Assembly (NCBI GenBank): GCA_025716815.1
Contig: JAIXMN010000040.1
Coordinates: 160,589-224,588 of the forward strand
From: Dichotomocladium elegans
Taxonomy: Eukaryota; Mucoromycota; Mucoromycetes; Mucorales; Lichtheimiaceae
Direction of reading: 5' to 3'
DNA length: 64,000 nucleotides
The translations under genes were made by a program, and so were the position numbers. Of this stretch, positions 11,449 through 23,443 are shown in pieces. Under the pieces are notes generated by a model that saw nothing but the letters and a program-made list of their open reading frames with translations, did not search any database and was not told where the DNA came from. Positions within the stretch are counted from its first letter, which is position 1; each line of letters begins with the position of its first letter.

Positions 11449-11765
11449 TGTAGCAGTAGCTACAGTGACGGGTCACTCTTGACCGACGACCAAGATACTA
11501 CAAGGATAACGATCACGATCAAGACCGCATCTCCGGCGACGACATTATGTACCACTCTCACTTTCTCTGTACGACGATCCTATATGTATACCACTGTAAT
11601 TACCCCGCTACTGTTTACTATATAAACAAGGATGCCCTGTGACGTCGGGCATCCCCACGTTGTATTATTATAATCATCGTTCTTCTCGTCGCGTTCGCGC
11701 TTCCTCCACGCTGTATATCAGACGCTCTTTGTAAGTACTCGCACAACAGTGCCTGTACTGTTACA
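11449..11765 (+). mobile_element. 5' LTR of Ty3-c
   Basis: 317 bp, TGTAGCAG...CTGTTACA with TGTA/TACA ends. It contains ACTATATAAACAAGG at ~11617. The left flank is Helitron coding sequence; the right flank is the primer site. Confidence 0.75.
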
Positions 11766-11767
11766 GT

Positions 11768-11779
11768 TGGTAGCTGATG
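11768..11779 (+). other. Primer binding site, initiator tRNA-Met type
   Basis: TGGTAGCTGATG, complementary to a tRNA 3' end ATCAGCTACCA. Fungal initiator tRNA-Met genes typically end AGCTACCA, so priming by it is a good inference. The same 12-mer follows the LTRs of Ty3-e, h and j. Confidence 0.75.
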
Positions 11780-12023
11780 TAGTTTCGAACACTGCATCAT
11801 CTCGACGTGATATACTCGCTTGTTTTTCGACGTTATGAACGACGTGCCATTTTGCGCGGGTTCCTCTTTACCATAAAAGACACGACGCTCACGGAAACTA
11901 TCTTTCGACGCTAGGACACACAAAAGAAAGATCAAGTTTCGACGCACGAACCACACCACCGCCAACCAAGTCTCTCTCGCTTCTTCTGTCTCCTCTGTCG
12001 ACCTTCCCCACAAGCCTCCCGCC

Positions 12024-13352
12024 ATGTCTGCTCCCACTGAGAACCACCCTCTTGCGGCAACCGCCTCGGCCGCGACGCTGGAGCCCATAATTGGGTCGAT
12101 CCAGGAATTGTCCGCTCGTGCTGAGCGGACAGACGAGAACTTCCGCCAAGTCCGTGCGGAGTTCGAGAATTTTGGGGCCACCCTGCAAGCAGCCGACGAC
12201 TCCTTCACCAAGGCCATGGCGGCGAACGACCGCCGCGTGGGCGGCATCGAGCAGCAGCTCCAGGAGGTCTCCACGGGGCTTACAGCCCAAAACGCCCATC
12301 TGGCGGACGTGGCAGCGACGCTTGCTGCCATCCAGACCCAGCTGTCGGCCCTTTCTCTTGGTGTTGCCTCCGCCACGTCCAACACCGACGCTACCTCCGC
12401 CCCTGCCACGGCTGCTGTTGCCACTTCGGTGGTGACTGCAGCGACGCCTGGCGACGCTCCCTCGGATGCCAAACGCATCAAGATCGTGGCTCCGGACGCG
12501 AAGTTTTCGGGGGGTGACCCCAACGCTTTGGAGGACTGGCTGTTTGGGCTCACGCGGTATTACCGCAACGCCCGTAACTCCACCGACGCCGAGAAGGTGG
12601 ATTACGCGGCGAGTCTTTTGACTGACGGAGCCCTCAGCTGGTTCCGACTCCTTTGCGTGGAGAACAAGGAGCCCCGCACGTGGGGTGACTTTACGACGGC
12701 CCTGCGGCAACGCTGGTTACCCCCAAACCAGGACGAGCTGAACCGCAGCAAGTGGGAGGCGACGCGCCAACGTACGACCGTACCGTCGTATGTGGCGGCC
12801 TTCAACGACGCGAAGGGACGCTGCAACCAGCAGGAGTTGTCCGACGCTGAGGTGCGCCGACGGTTTTTGCATGGCCTAAAGCCGAATGTGCAGCGTTGGG
12901 TCCGTTTTAAGGACCCAAAGTCGTACGACGAGGCCGTGCTCTTGGCCACCCGTTATGACGCGACCTGGGGCGACGGTAATGCCCTAGGCCTTGGCAGTAG
13001 CATTCATGCTCCTGTCGACGAGATGGAGGTTGACGGGGTAGAACGGCGACGTTCTACCCGACGAGTGTCCGGCCAACCTTCTGGACTTTCTTGGGCCGAA
13101 GTCCAGCGCCGCAACCTTTGTGTTCGGTGCTATAAGCCCGGACACCAGGGCAAGCACTGCCCCCAGTATGGCGATGCCAACCGTTCCTCTGGCCGTTCCT
13201 CTGGCCGCTCTTCTGGCCGTTCCTCTGGGCGTTCCTCTGGCCGTTCCGGTCGTTCCTCGGGCTCTCGGCGCTCTCGTTCTCGCTCTCGCTCCCGTTCCCG
13301 CTCTCGCTCTCGCTCGGCGCCCCGTTCCGCCAATGCGGTGGAAAAAAACTAG
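12024..13352 (+). CDS. Gag polyprotein of Ty3-c, 442 aa
   Basis: Intact frame from ATG 12024 to TAG 13350-13352. Residues ~1-125 are a predicted coiled coil with Ala/Thr-rich tail. Residues ~150-310 are a Ty3-type capsid (GDPNALEDWLFGLTRYYRNA, LSWFRLLCVENKEP, QRWLPPNQDELN, FLHGLKPNVQRWV). A CCHC zinc knuckle, CVRCYKPGHQGKHC, lies near residue 370. The C-terminus is an unusual Arg-Ser region: repeated SSGR units followed by an (RS)n run. It would form the particle core and bind RNA. The tail resembles SR proteins and probably adds nucleic-acid or phospho-regulated binding, which is inference. The stop overlaps a canonical -1 slippery site. Confidence 0.93.
   Translation: MSAPTENHPLAATASAATLEPIIGSIQELSARAERTDENFRQVRAEFENFGATLQAADDSFTKAMAANDRRVGGIEQQLQEVSTGLTAQNAHLADVAATLAAIQTQLSALSLGVASATSNTDATSAPATAAVATSVVTAATPGDAPSDAKRIKIVAPDAKFSGGDPNALEDWLFGLTRYYRNARNSTDAEKVDYAASLLTDGALSWFRLLCVENKEPRTWGDFTTALRQRWLPPNQDELNRSKWEATRQRTTVPSYVAAFNDAKGRCNQQELSDAEVRRRFLHGLKPNVQRWVRFKDPKSYDEAVLLATRYDATWGDGNALGLGSSIHAPVDEMEVDGVERRRSTRRVSGQPSGLSWAEVQRRNLCVRCYKPGHQGKHCPQYGDANRSSGRSSGRSSGRSSGRSSGRSGRSSGSRRSRSRSRSRSRSRSRSAPRSANAVEKN
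13343..13349 (+). promoter_or_regulatory. Programmed -1 ribosomal frameshift heptamer (gag-pol of Ty3-c)
   Basis: A AAA AAC in the gag frame, immediately before the gag stop TAG. The -1 frame is open from here into protease-RT with no intervening stop. This is the canonical X XXY YYZ arrangement. Confidence 0.85.
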
Positions 13353-16300
13353 ATCCGCCAGTAGAGGCACCCAACTCTGCTGGTTCTCCTCTTTTGTCGC
13401 CCCCCGCGAGTGGGGATAATAAAGACGCATTAGACGTTCCTTATAATGCTCTTTCACGTTTTGCCTTTTCGATTACGGACGTATGCGACGACGATACTTT
13501 CACTAACCGCCATGTTTTAATCCGACGTGATGGGCTGGTCAATGGGTACCCAGCCCGGATTTTAATTGACAGTGGCGCTACGCACGATTTTGTGACCAGC
13601 TCTTTCCTGAACCGTTTCCAATTGAGCGACGAATTGGTCAACGACGAACGAATGTCTTCAGTGACGTTTGCCAATGGCAGCATTGGTAACTCGCTGGCAT
13701 ACATTGACGCTACTATCGTAATGGACGATTTCAATTCCTCAGTACGGTTATATACAGGTATTGTCAGTAACTCCCATGACGTTCTTTTGGGAAAAAGCTG
13801 GCTTTACGACGAGAACCCCAATATTGACTGGCGGACGAACAAGATGAGCCCTTCCGACGTTCCAATTCAAGTCGAGATCAATTATGCATCCCGGCATGAA
13901 GGGAATCAGCTCATCGACGCGCCTGACGGGGAAAGCTTTGTGGTCCTCTTTACGGAGAAGTTGGAGTCTGACGGAACCAAGGTTTTCGTACCAGGGTTAG
14001 ACAAACTTCTCAAGGACTATGCTGACGTATTTCCCGACGATCTTCCTACTGGGCTGCCACCTGAACGCGACGTTGAACACACCATCCCTCTAGAGCCAGA
14101 CGCACGACCACCAGCTCAACGTCTATACCGCTTATCCACACGTGAGTTGGCAGAGCTGAAACGGACGCTCGACGATTTATTGGCAAAGGGGTGGATTAAA
14201 CCGTCCAGTGCGCCTTATGGTGCACCGGTTCTGTTTGTGGGCAAGAAGGATGGTACCCTACGAATGGTAGTGGATTATCGAGCTTTGAATCGCGTTACTA
14301 TAAAGGACCGATACCCATTACCTCGCACCGACGATCTCATGGAGCAGCTCCGTGGTGCCAGAGTGTTCTCGAAGATGGACCTTCGTTCTGGCTATTACCA
14401 AATACGAGTCAAGGAAGACGATGTCCCAAAAACCAGTTTCCTGACGAGATATGGACTCTACGCTTTTACGGTTATGCCAATGGGTCTAGCTTCGGCTCCC
14501 TCGACGTTTATGCGGGCTCTCAACAACGTTTTTCACGACCTCCTCGACGAGTGCGTTATTGTTTACTTGGATGATATTCTCGTCTACAGTAAGACGCCTG
14601 AGGATCACGCCAAACACCTGAATAAGGTTTTGGGACGACTACGTCAACACAAGCTCTACGCCAAATGGTCTAAGTGTGCTTTCGGGATGTCTCGACTTGA
14701 GTTCCTTGGACATGAGGTAGGGGCTGACGGTGTACGGTGTGAGCCTAGAAAGCTCGACGCGGTCACGAAGTGGACGGCGCCCAAAAGTGTGGGTGACCTC
14801 CAGACGTTTCTCGGATTTTGTAACTATTATCAACGCTTTGTGCACCAGTACGCAGAGGTTACTGTGCCCCTCAACGAACTCCTTCGTAAGGATGTTCCTT
14901 GGACGTGGGGTGACGCGCAACAGACGGCTTTTGACGAACTAAAGCGACGGCTTACCTCTGCCCCTGTTCTTGCACTTCCTGATCCCTCTCGACGCTTTTA
15001 CGTGCACACCGACGCATCGACTACAGTCGCTATTGGTGGCATTCTCTCCCAGGAACAGGACGATGGTCTTTTGCACCCTGTCGCTTTTGCATCTCGGACT
15101 TTGAAAGGTGCAGAACGGAATTATCCCGTACACGAACTCGAGTTGCTTGCGGTTATTTTTTGTCTTAGTGAATGGCGCCATCATTTGGACGGGCGTCGCT
15201 TTACGCTCTTCACGGACAACCGCGCTATCTCCACTCTTCACACAAACACGAATCTCTCTTCCCGACAGGCACGATGGCTGGAAAAATTCATGTCTTACCA
15301 GTTCGACGTTTATCATATTCCTCGCGAAAAGAACGCGGCCGCTGACGCTCTCTCTAAGCGGCCTCCGGATGAGCCGACGCATGCCGACGCCCACATGGCG
15401 ATACATCATATGGCTCTTGGGTCCGGGGGGAGACGCTTGGCCACGATCTTATCAAATATTATTGTAAGGACGCACTGTGGACCGACGTTATTGCCAAGTT
15501 ACGAACCGGGGAGGAGGTTGACGGTGAATACTCGATGGAGGACGGCATATTATATCGAGTTGTGGATGGACGACGACGAATCTGTGTCCCTCGCATGCCG
15601 ACGCTGTTAAATCGTATATTGCATGACGCACATGATGCACCAGTAGCAGGGCATAGGGGGATCGACGCAACGCTCGAGCGCGTAGGACGCATTTACTACT
15701 GGCCTCATATGAGCAAAACTGTCCGACGATATATATCCACGTGCGACATGTGTCAAAGGGTGAAACCGACGAACTCTAAGCCTGCAGGCCTCTTGCAACC
15801 ATTGCAACGGGCTCAGGGACGTTGGGCATCAGTCTCCATGGACTTTATTACGCATTTGCCCAAGACGAAACGCAATTTCGACGCTATCGCAGTATTTGTG
15901 GATCGCTTCTCCAAGCGTGCCCACTTTGCTCCATGCAAGACGACTGATACTGCTGAAGATTTTGCTGATCTGTTCTTTCGAGAGATTTATCGCCAGCATG
16001 GTCTACCCGACGATCTTGTAAGTGATCGTGACGTACGTTTTACCTCTCGATTCTGGGCCGCTCTCACGAAGATGCTTGGCATCAAACGCAATTTATCGAC
16101 GGCTTTCCATCCTCAAAGCGACGGACAGACGGAACGCACGAATCGGACGCTCGAAGACATGCTGCGCAATTACGTCGCTTATGACCAACGTGACTGGGAT
16201 CGATGGTTACCAATTCTAGAGCATACGTATAACGACACCAAGCACGCCTCGATTGGCATCACGCCTTTCTTCGCCGACTTGGGACGGAATGTCTCTCCTG

Positions 16301-16713
16301 CTCTGACGCCTGGTACTCCATCAGACGTGGCTTCGGCCGACGAATTGGCTAGCAAACTTGACTCCATCCGCAAAGAGGTGCTTTTACAGCTCGACGCTGC
16401 GGCAGAACGACAAGCTAAGTATGCTAATGCCAGACGCCGTGAAGTGGAATTGGAAGTGGGTATGCAAGTTCTTGTTAGAACGACGAATATCAATCCCGAC
16501 ATATACTCCTCTTCCCCGACGAAGAAGTTACTGCCACGATGGGCAGGCCCTTACAATATCCTGGAACGTATTGGGCCTGTGGCATATCGTCTTGCACTCC
16601 CTGAGACGATGACGGCTCATGACGTTTTTCATATCAGTGCTCTGAAGGTTTATAATGAACCTGACGATGAAGAGCGACGGCCGGACAGACCTCCAGCAGT
16701 CATTACACGAACG
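13350..16713 (+). pseudogene. Pol polyprotein of Ty3-c (protease, RT, RNase H, integrase), one frameshift, 3' truncated
   Basis: In the -1 frame relative to gag. Domains in order: aspartic protease (LIDSGATHDFV, ~13555), RT (MVVDYRALNR, MPMGLASAPSTF, YLDDILVYS ~14570), RNase H (YVHTDASTTVAIGG, LFTDNRAI), then integrase. Integrase has an HHCC zinc finger (CDMCQ ~15750) and a DDE core (SMDFITHLP, VSDRDVRF, DGQTERTNR). The frame breaks in a run of six G at 15425-15430; a clean continuation is found in another frame (ETLGHDLIKYYCKDAL). One base lost or gained there separates RT/RNase H from integrase. The frame ends abruptly at 16713 where Ty3-d inserted, so the C-terminus is lost. Confidence 0.92.
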
Positions 16714-17084
16714 TGTGGTGAACATTGATCCGTGTTAGAGAACTTAGCCGGTTTCACATCACTATCGCCGATATCCTGAAACTAAGACAATGATGAATTT
16801 AACACATTGATGTTCAGGGACCGATATTTTCATATCCGCTTGCGTGACAGGACAATCGCACCTATCAAAGGTACTTCCTCTACCCAGGATCCATCACTGG
16901 TCTTGAAGAGGACAATGAAAAGAGAATGCTCTCATCCGATACGTCCTAACAGGATTAAGCACTTACATCGCCGTTCTAATAGAATTATTATAAAAGAGAG
17001 TTATTTTATTTTCAGGAATAAACATAAACCTCAAAGATACTTTTATAGTTGTCTTTTTTCATTCTCTCTAATCCATCCATCTCA
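16714..17084 (+). mobile_element. 5' LTR of Ty3-d
   Basis: TGTGGTGAAC...CATCCATCTCA, 371 bp. TATTATAAAAGAG at ~16986. Family members at 7404, 25598, 34267, 37962 and 42792 have the same length. Confidence 0.93.
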
Positions 17085-17088
17085 TTTT

Positions 17089-17097
17089 TATCTTTGA
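17089..17097 (+). other. Candidate self-priming site of Ty3-d
   Basis: TATCTTTGA, 4 nt after the LTR. It is the exact complement of TCAAAGATA inside the same LTR (17031-17039), ~45 bp downstream of the TATA region and therefore near the probable mRNA 5' end. Tf1/sushi-type chromoviruses prime from their own mRNA 5' end in this way. No initiator-tRNA site is present. Confidence 0.5.
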
Positions 17098-20000
17098 AAA
17101 CCTTTGTTTTTCCTACCTGATCCCACCATGTCTGACATCATCCCGACCACCACCACTGAACTTACCAAGGAGTCCAACATGCACGAGGAGCGTGTCCCAG
17201 AATGCCAGGATGAAGATACGCCCATGCAAGACAAGGAAGAAGACCCCAAGCAGCGAGTGCTCACACTCAAAACGTATGCTACGGAGCGCATACTCACGCC
17301 CGCCAACACAGAGTCGATTCTCCGCACCCGCTTGCAACAGGTGTACGAGAAATACATGTCCTCAGTAGGCGAACCAGAAGAAGAGAGGGATCGTTTGCGT
17401 CAAGAACATAAGCAAGCACTGGATGACCTAAAAATGTTCCAGAATACAAGAGATGCCCTTCGACCCCGCAATGCCAAAACGGCGCATAACCAACAAACCT
17501 TGGTGCCCAAGGAGCTTCCCGCGTTGCAATTCCGTGGCGGTCCAGTGCGCAACACCGGCAAACCGGTGCACGAGTCAGTGCGTGCGTTTACAGAGGCGTT
17601 CGAGGCACAACTGAGGAGCCACGGCCTGTCTATGGACGAGCATTGGGAACGACTCTTCTGGTTGTGTCTTGACCAAGGACAAACGATGTGGTTCCGCCAT
17701 GAGTTGGCAGACAAGCACTACACCTGGGAGCAAGCTTGTAAGGTGATACACAAGGAGTATGGCAACCCCTACCATGCTTATATCAAGCGACACGAGCTGT
17801 ACTCCAAAAGGTACAGGAACGGCCAGTCGGTGCGACTATACACAGAGCAGTGGATCGCATTGGCAACAGAAGCCAGCCGTCAGCAAGGACCCGACCTAAC
17901 CTTCGATTTTGTGTCATCCTTCCCGCGATACATCCGAGACAAGATCCACCCCGTCATGGCGCAGCGTTATGGAACGTTGCTGCCCGCAGACATCATGGAA
18001 ATGGCGCAACTGGTGGTTTCGACACTCGGCGAGTACATTGAAGGAACAGAAGAACAGGAGGGACCCGACGAGGTGTACGAAATGCGCGAGGTTAGCAGTA
18101 AGAAGCGTCGCTTGGTGCAGAAAACACACAGCCAACCCAAGTATGGCGATTGCCCAGTTCATCCAAAGGGCAGACATTCCAAGGCCGACTGCAGCATCCT
18201 CCAGCAACAAAGGCAGTTAGTACAACAACAACTGCAACAGAGCAAACGTGGTAAATACACCGCGCAGCCTGATCAACATACCTCCAGCAACCTTTGCCGC
18301 TATTGCAAGAAGGTACCTTATACACAAGGACACACCTGCCAGGAATACTTCGAGGCAAGAAAAAAGGTTAAGACACCTATCACAAATCGATCCATGCGTG
18401 TTAAGGTTGGACACACCCCTGCAAACAACACAGCTCACAAGCTGTCAGACCGTGACGAGGCTATTCTGCAGGAAATCCTTCCTGTCCGTTTGGAAGAATT
18501 GGACATAACGAGTAAGTACACTCTGCGTTCAACACATATATCACACATCCCAAGCGATGATGACTCACTGCTGATTCCTATCATGGTACAGAATGAACAA
18601 ACACTGGGCCTCTTTGACACAGGTGCTAGTAGATCGTTTATCACACCATTTTTCATCGAAAAGCTAGAATCAGAACGCAGTATCATATTTAATAAAAAAG
18701 CAGTGCACAATATCTCTGTCTCTCTGGCTCAACGAGATAAAACAGCCGACTTACTTGGCTTGGTGACCGACGTCGCGATAACCTACAATGGCAAGCATTT
18801 CAAACATGATTTTTACATCTTGGAACTTGAAGGTGACGCACCCGTGACAATTGGTCTTGATTTAGCACGCAAAATGGGAGTTGGTTTCACTGGTTTGGTT
18901 CTCTCATGGAACACGCAACCAAAGAACAAGGAAGAAAAGGTGAACGACACGCCTGAACCCAATAATTCTCCTTATGGTACAAACACGGAACGTAAAAATT
19001 TCTTCTCCGTTGTACAACCAACCATTGAGGATAACAAACAAATCCCAAAGAAGTCTTTCTGTACGGTACCGGAATCAGTCGTCCGCATCGACACGCCAGA
19101 AGGTGTAGTATCTCACCGTGCACAATATCCTTTGGCACTAGCATATAAGGAAATCATTGATAAGCAGATACAAACATGGTTGGAAGATGGCACCATAGAA
19201 CCTGCACCTGTCAACACAATGTGGAACAGTCCACTTACGCTAGCACCAAAAAAGGATCTCTTTGGTAATTACACTGATAAACGGCCATGCCTTGATCCTC
19301 GACACATCAACAAACTGTTGGTCCAACCGGATCGTCATCCGCTTCCATTAATCAAGGACATTTTTCATATGCTGCAAGGCTCTACAGTTTTTACAACTCT
19401 TGACCTAAAAAGCGCATTTCACCGCTTTGAAATTTATGAGCCACACAGACAAAAGACCGCATTTAAGCCGCATGGTCATATACAATATCAATTCCGAGGC
19501 TGTCCCTTTGGACTCAAGCCCATATCCTCTATTTTTCAGCGTACCATGAACATCATTTTCCATGATCTCCCTTTTGTCACCACATTCGTGGACGATATCA
19601 TTATCTTCTCTAAGGGACTGGATGAACACGCTCAGCACGTCGCTACAGCAATTAAAAAGCTCACCGACGTAAACCTCATTCTGAATCCGGATAAGTGCCA
19701 TTTCGCACAACGCTGCGTTTACCTCCTAGGCTTCTGCGTGTCTGAACAAGGCATCGGGCTAGACCCTCGCAAAGTCAGCAATATACAGGAGTGGCCTACA
19801 CCCCGCACGGGTAAAGACATCCAACGATTTCTCGGAGTGATTAATTATTTCCGTGAGTCCATACCCAAGTGTGCAGACCTCACTGCACCCCTGGACTGTC
19901 TGCGTTATGCAGGGGACCTGGGTAACAAATGGACCAGTCATGAGCAAGCGACTTTCAACCGCTTAAAACAGGTTTTGCTGGATGCACCCATCCTTCGCTA

Positions 20001-20499
20001 CCCTGATTTACGACACCCTTTTCAGGTTGCTACTGACGCATCCAACGTCGGTATTGGCGCTGTCCTTTACCAAGTCATTGATAAAGAAACACGGCATATC
20101 GCTTTCATGGCTAGAGCTCTCTCAAAATCAGAGCGAAATTACTCTACAACAAAGCGTGAGTTGCTCGCTGTTGTTTACGCACTCACAAAATTCCACAAAT
20201 TCCTTTGGGGACAAAAGTTCACACTAGGGGGTCTCAAATAAGCAGATTTTGGTGGATTTTAGAAATCGCAGATTTTTGAAAATCCGTCACCGATGCTTCT
20301 AATTGGCTAGGGCAAAAATCTTTGCAGATTTTCCCAGACCTTCTTTTTCGACGGATTTCTCTAAAATCCGCAGAACTCTTTTTCCTAATAAAGTAGCTGA
20401 ATACTTCTAGAAGAATGCTATGTCAAATGGATAGCAAGTAATAAATATAAAAGGCACCTCAACTTGACAGCTTTTCGCCAATTAATTATCCACTGTATT

Positions 20500-21607
20500 A
20501 TGTCCTCTTCCAATACCCACCCAACCAAATCCAGCGACGCAACAACTCGTGGCTACTATGTATGGGACCAAGAACGCACGCTTGCATTAATATCAATCCT
20601 TGGCGAAAATGGTGGTATGCGCTACAGACAGTATCGTGGTAGCGATGGTAGCGGCAAGAAGAAGAAGGAAGTCGCAAGCAATTGTGCAGATGAGCTGCGC
20701 AAAAGGGGAATCAGAGTTGACGATGGGCCTGTACACACCAAGATTAAAAAGCTCGAGGCGTCATATATCAAGGCGCGCGACTTTTTATCATCTACAGGTG
20801 AAGGAATCAATGATGACGATGAAAAGCTTAAGATTCGGCATATCAAAGGTTTGAATATGGCAATTTAAAATGTCACTTTAACGCATAGTCTAATGATGAA
20901 TTATAGATAAGGTCATTGAACATTGTACGTTTTATTTCGAGATCGACGAGTTTGCCCGCGATAGAGCTAGAGCTTGTCCCCCGTACCGTGCAGATTCTGC
21001 CCGTGAAAGCGTTGCAACTGAAGCGGAGATGCTCCTTTTGCCGAGTACAGATGGAGAAACCACTTTATCACTCGGAGCGTCCGATGAGGCTGACGAGATT
21101 TTAGCAGATCAAGATGCAACGATAAACGAGGGGATAGTAACTCCTGGTCGTGCTGCAGCTGCTACAGCAAGTACCCACAGTGATATGGAATTCTCTGAAG
21201 ACGAAAGGGATAGCAGCAACAATGTCGGTAACGCAATCCCTGCACCGATTTCTGTCCCGGCAATGGCGATCCCTCGTCGCACCAGTAGCAGCATTGATCC
21301 CAGTAGACCTGCCATTACCACCAAGAGACGCCGCGGTGGCGCAACGCTTGCGGAATCTCTTCTCCAGCTTGGCGAAATGAAAATGGAGCTGGAGAGAGAA
21401 AAGATGAAGCATCGGGCGGAAATGGAGAAGGAGCGATTGAAGCAGCAAACAGACTTGGAGAAGGCTAGAATGCTGCTGTTACAGCAGGAAATTGCAGTAA
21501 GGCTGCAAGAGTCCCAGGAACCCTCCTTGATGTTAAGGCTCGAGCTAAGTAAGCTTGAGCAACGAAAGCGAAGAAGAGGGAGCTATCAAGAAGAAGACGA
21601 GAATTGA
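20500..21607 (+). CDS. Harbinger accessory Myb/SANT-like DNA-binding protein, two exons
   Basis: Exon 1 20500-20848, intron 20849-20906 (GT-AG), exon 2 20907-21607. The splice joins AAA-G to AT-AAG, keeping frame and removing two stops. The N-terminal half is a Trp-containing trihelix/Myb-SANT-like domain (YYVWDQERTLALISILGEN, then KKLEASYIKARDFLSSTGEG). The C-terminal half is disordered, then a long charged coiled coil (LGEMKMELEREKMKHRAEME) with a basic end. In Harbinger systems this second protein binds the transposon ends or escorts the transposase to the nucleus; that role is taken from the family. The start at ATG 20500 is preferred because the earlier in-frame start codon is only TTG. 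Confidence 0.82.
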
Positions 21608-22144
21608 AGTTATTACATATAGCTATAGTAACGCTACTTCAATAAATATATGATTGATAGACGTGCATAGTACCATATCTGAATAGTTACTTAGTATCTT
21701 ACTTGAATACCTGGTCTTCCCTGTAGGAGTTCTAGGAATATTTCTGTAATAGAAAGTGATAGGCGTAGGTTTGTATTGGAGTGAAAGAAGGAAAAGAGGA
21801 ATCGAAGGCAGTACTGGTTAAAAAATGCTAAGTGCGTTGCAGCAAGACAGCACAGGACAGAGTACAAGCAAAATATGGAAGTGTGATGGACAAGAGGAAG
21901 CAAAAATTATCAAGCAAGATTTGAATAGTACTGGAATAGAATTGATAAGAAGCATAGATGCTAGGAGATGAATCAGATAGGAAGAGAAACGAAGAAATAA
22001 GATAAATAATTATGTTTATTACTAATGAATGATGGACATTTGAAGAAGTGTGTATATACTTGACCTGCTGGACACGCGTCATCGATCGATACCAAATAGA
22101 ATATTTTGAAACTGAATTATCATTATTCAACTGATAATCTTTTA

Positions 22145-23443
22145 TTATTCCATAGCCTGAAGAACTAGGTTTTTTATATATTCTCTTTTCGCTTCGCCAG
22201 ATGAAAACATCTGTGTACTGTGGACACGCACGCCTTCCTCCTCCCTCTCGTCGTCCAGATTACTATCTCCAATAGTATCGTTTCTCCAATCGAGCGGATC
22301 ACCATCAACCAACAAAATGTTATGCAAGATTGCACAGGCGTAAAACCATAGGACAGCACGTGCATGGTCCTTCCTTCTATCAGCTCCTTTGCCAATAACG
22401 ATTCGTAGACCACGCAAACTTTGGAACCGGCCCTTTAACACGCCTATGGTGTGCTCCACTCGTACTCTTGCTGTTGAAAGCTGATAGTTAAATGCCTTGT
22501 TTTCTGCAAGACTCGCTCGTGGCTCCTTGTATGGCGTGATAATCTCATCGCATGTAGGATAACCTTTGTCACCTAGCAAGTATTCCCCCCCTTGGAAGTA
22601 CTTTTCAGGGTGAAGACCCAGATCACTGTTCCGCCAGACCCGGGTATCATGTGCGCTCCCAACATGACCGCATTCGACAAAGCGTATACGAAGATCAGGA
22701 TCCGTGACGACCATAGCAGCAAGAGCATATTGGCTCTTTCGCGTGTAATAATCCTCCGCGTTTTCGACTGGTGCATATGCCAATGGGATCGATGTTCCAT
22801 CTACATATCCAATACAGTTGGGGAAACCAGAAATGGACTCGTTCACTTCCTTGATTCGTCGTTTTTCTTCTTGAGTTGGCCACGTGACAGATTTGAGACG
22901 AAGCAAGGCAATGATAACTCTATTAGTATAGAGATCGGTTGTACCGTTCCCGACACCAAAACGTCTAGCCACTTGGCCAGTCGATGATGCATTGCCATAC
23001 ATGCCGAACCGATACAATGCAACTATGAGCTGTCGATATACAGGTGCCTGGTTCTTGTTACTGGCATTATGGAACACTTTGTCATCTTTGATCATGTCGA
23101 CGATACTGGTAAAAGCTTCATATGACATGCGCGCTTCTTGCTTAAACTCTTTCTCGGGCAGATTGAAAACGATGTCTGACATGAAGTTCGAAATAGGGAT
23201 TGACCGGGAACGCTTAGTCACCATATATCTTCTACTGGAGATATGGATGTACATGGCATTCGTTGAAGTCATCGTTTCATCAAAACCATCGTCGGCGTCG
23301 CTGTCCTTAGATCCCTCAGTATCCCTGATGATATCGCCATCATCATCTGAGTCGCTTTCAAAAAGCATTTCGTGCACATTTTCAGCGATGATCTGTTCTT
23401 CCAGAGCATGAAGAGTTTTCTGACGTTCCGAGAAGTTGGGCAT
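22145..23443 (-). CDS. Harbinger DDE transposase (HARBI1-like, DDE_Tnp_4), 432 aa
   Basis: Intact minus-strand frame, M at 23443. Residues ~20-60 are acidic. Residues ~105-190 hold the helical/HTH region (VYRQLIVALYRFGMYGNAS, GQVARRFGVGNGT). The DDE core follows: first Asp in CIGYVDGTSIPLAY, second in YLLGDKGYPT, and Glu in ARVRVEHTIGVLKGRF, all at usual spacing. FYACAILHNILL near the end is characteristic of the family. Length matches typical HARBI1-like proteins. It would cut and paste the element together with the Myb-like partner. It uses its own promoter region near 23450-23600, close to the right terminus. Confidence 0.92.
   Translation of the reverse strand: MPNFSERQKTLHALEEQIIAENVHEMLFESDSDDDGDIIRDTEGSKDSDADDGFDETMTSTNAMYIHISSRRYMVTKRSRSIPISNFMSDIVFNLPEKEFKQEARMSYEAFTSIVDMIKDDKVFHNASNKNQAPVYRQLIVALYRFGMYGNASSTGQVARRFGVGNGTTDLYTNRVIIALLRLKSVTWPTQEEKRRIKEVNESISGFPNCIGYVDGTSIPLAYAPVENAEDYYTRKSQYALAAMVVTDPDLRIRFVECGHVGSAHDTRVWRNSDLGLHPEKYFQGGEYLLGDKGYPTCDEIITPYKEPRASLAENKAFNYQLSTARVRVEHTIGVLKGRFQSLRGLRIVIGKGADRRKDHARAVLWFYACAILHNILLVDGDPLDWRNDTIGDSNLDDEREEEGVRVHSTQMFSSGEAKREYIKNLVLQAME

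Larger units (their letters stand above)
11449..16713 (+). mobile_element. Ty3-c LTR retrotransposon (3' end missing)
   Basis: 5' LTR, initiator-tRNA primer site, gag, -1 frameshift site and pol in order. Truncated within the post-integrase region by the 5' LTR of Ty3-d at 16714. No 3' LTR remains. Confidence 0.9.

Noticed and set aside
12984..13457. Long Arg/Glu-rich ORFs antisense to Ty3-c gag
   Set aside because: Shadow frames of the Ser-Arg simple-sequence tail.
20464..20868. Harbinger Myb-like gene as a single-exon 134-aa protein
   Set aside because: It would start at TTG and end in an intron; splicing 20848/20907 joins it in phase to a long C-terminal exon.
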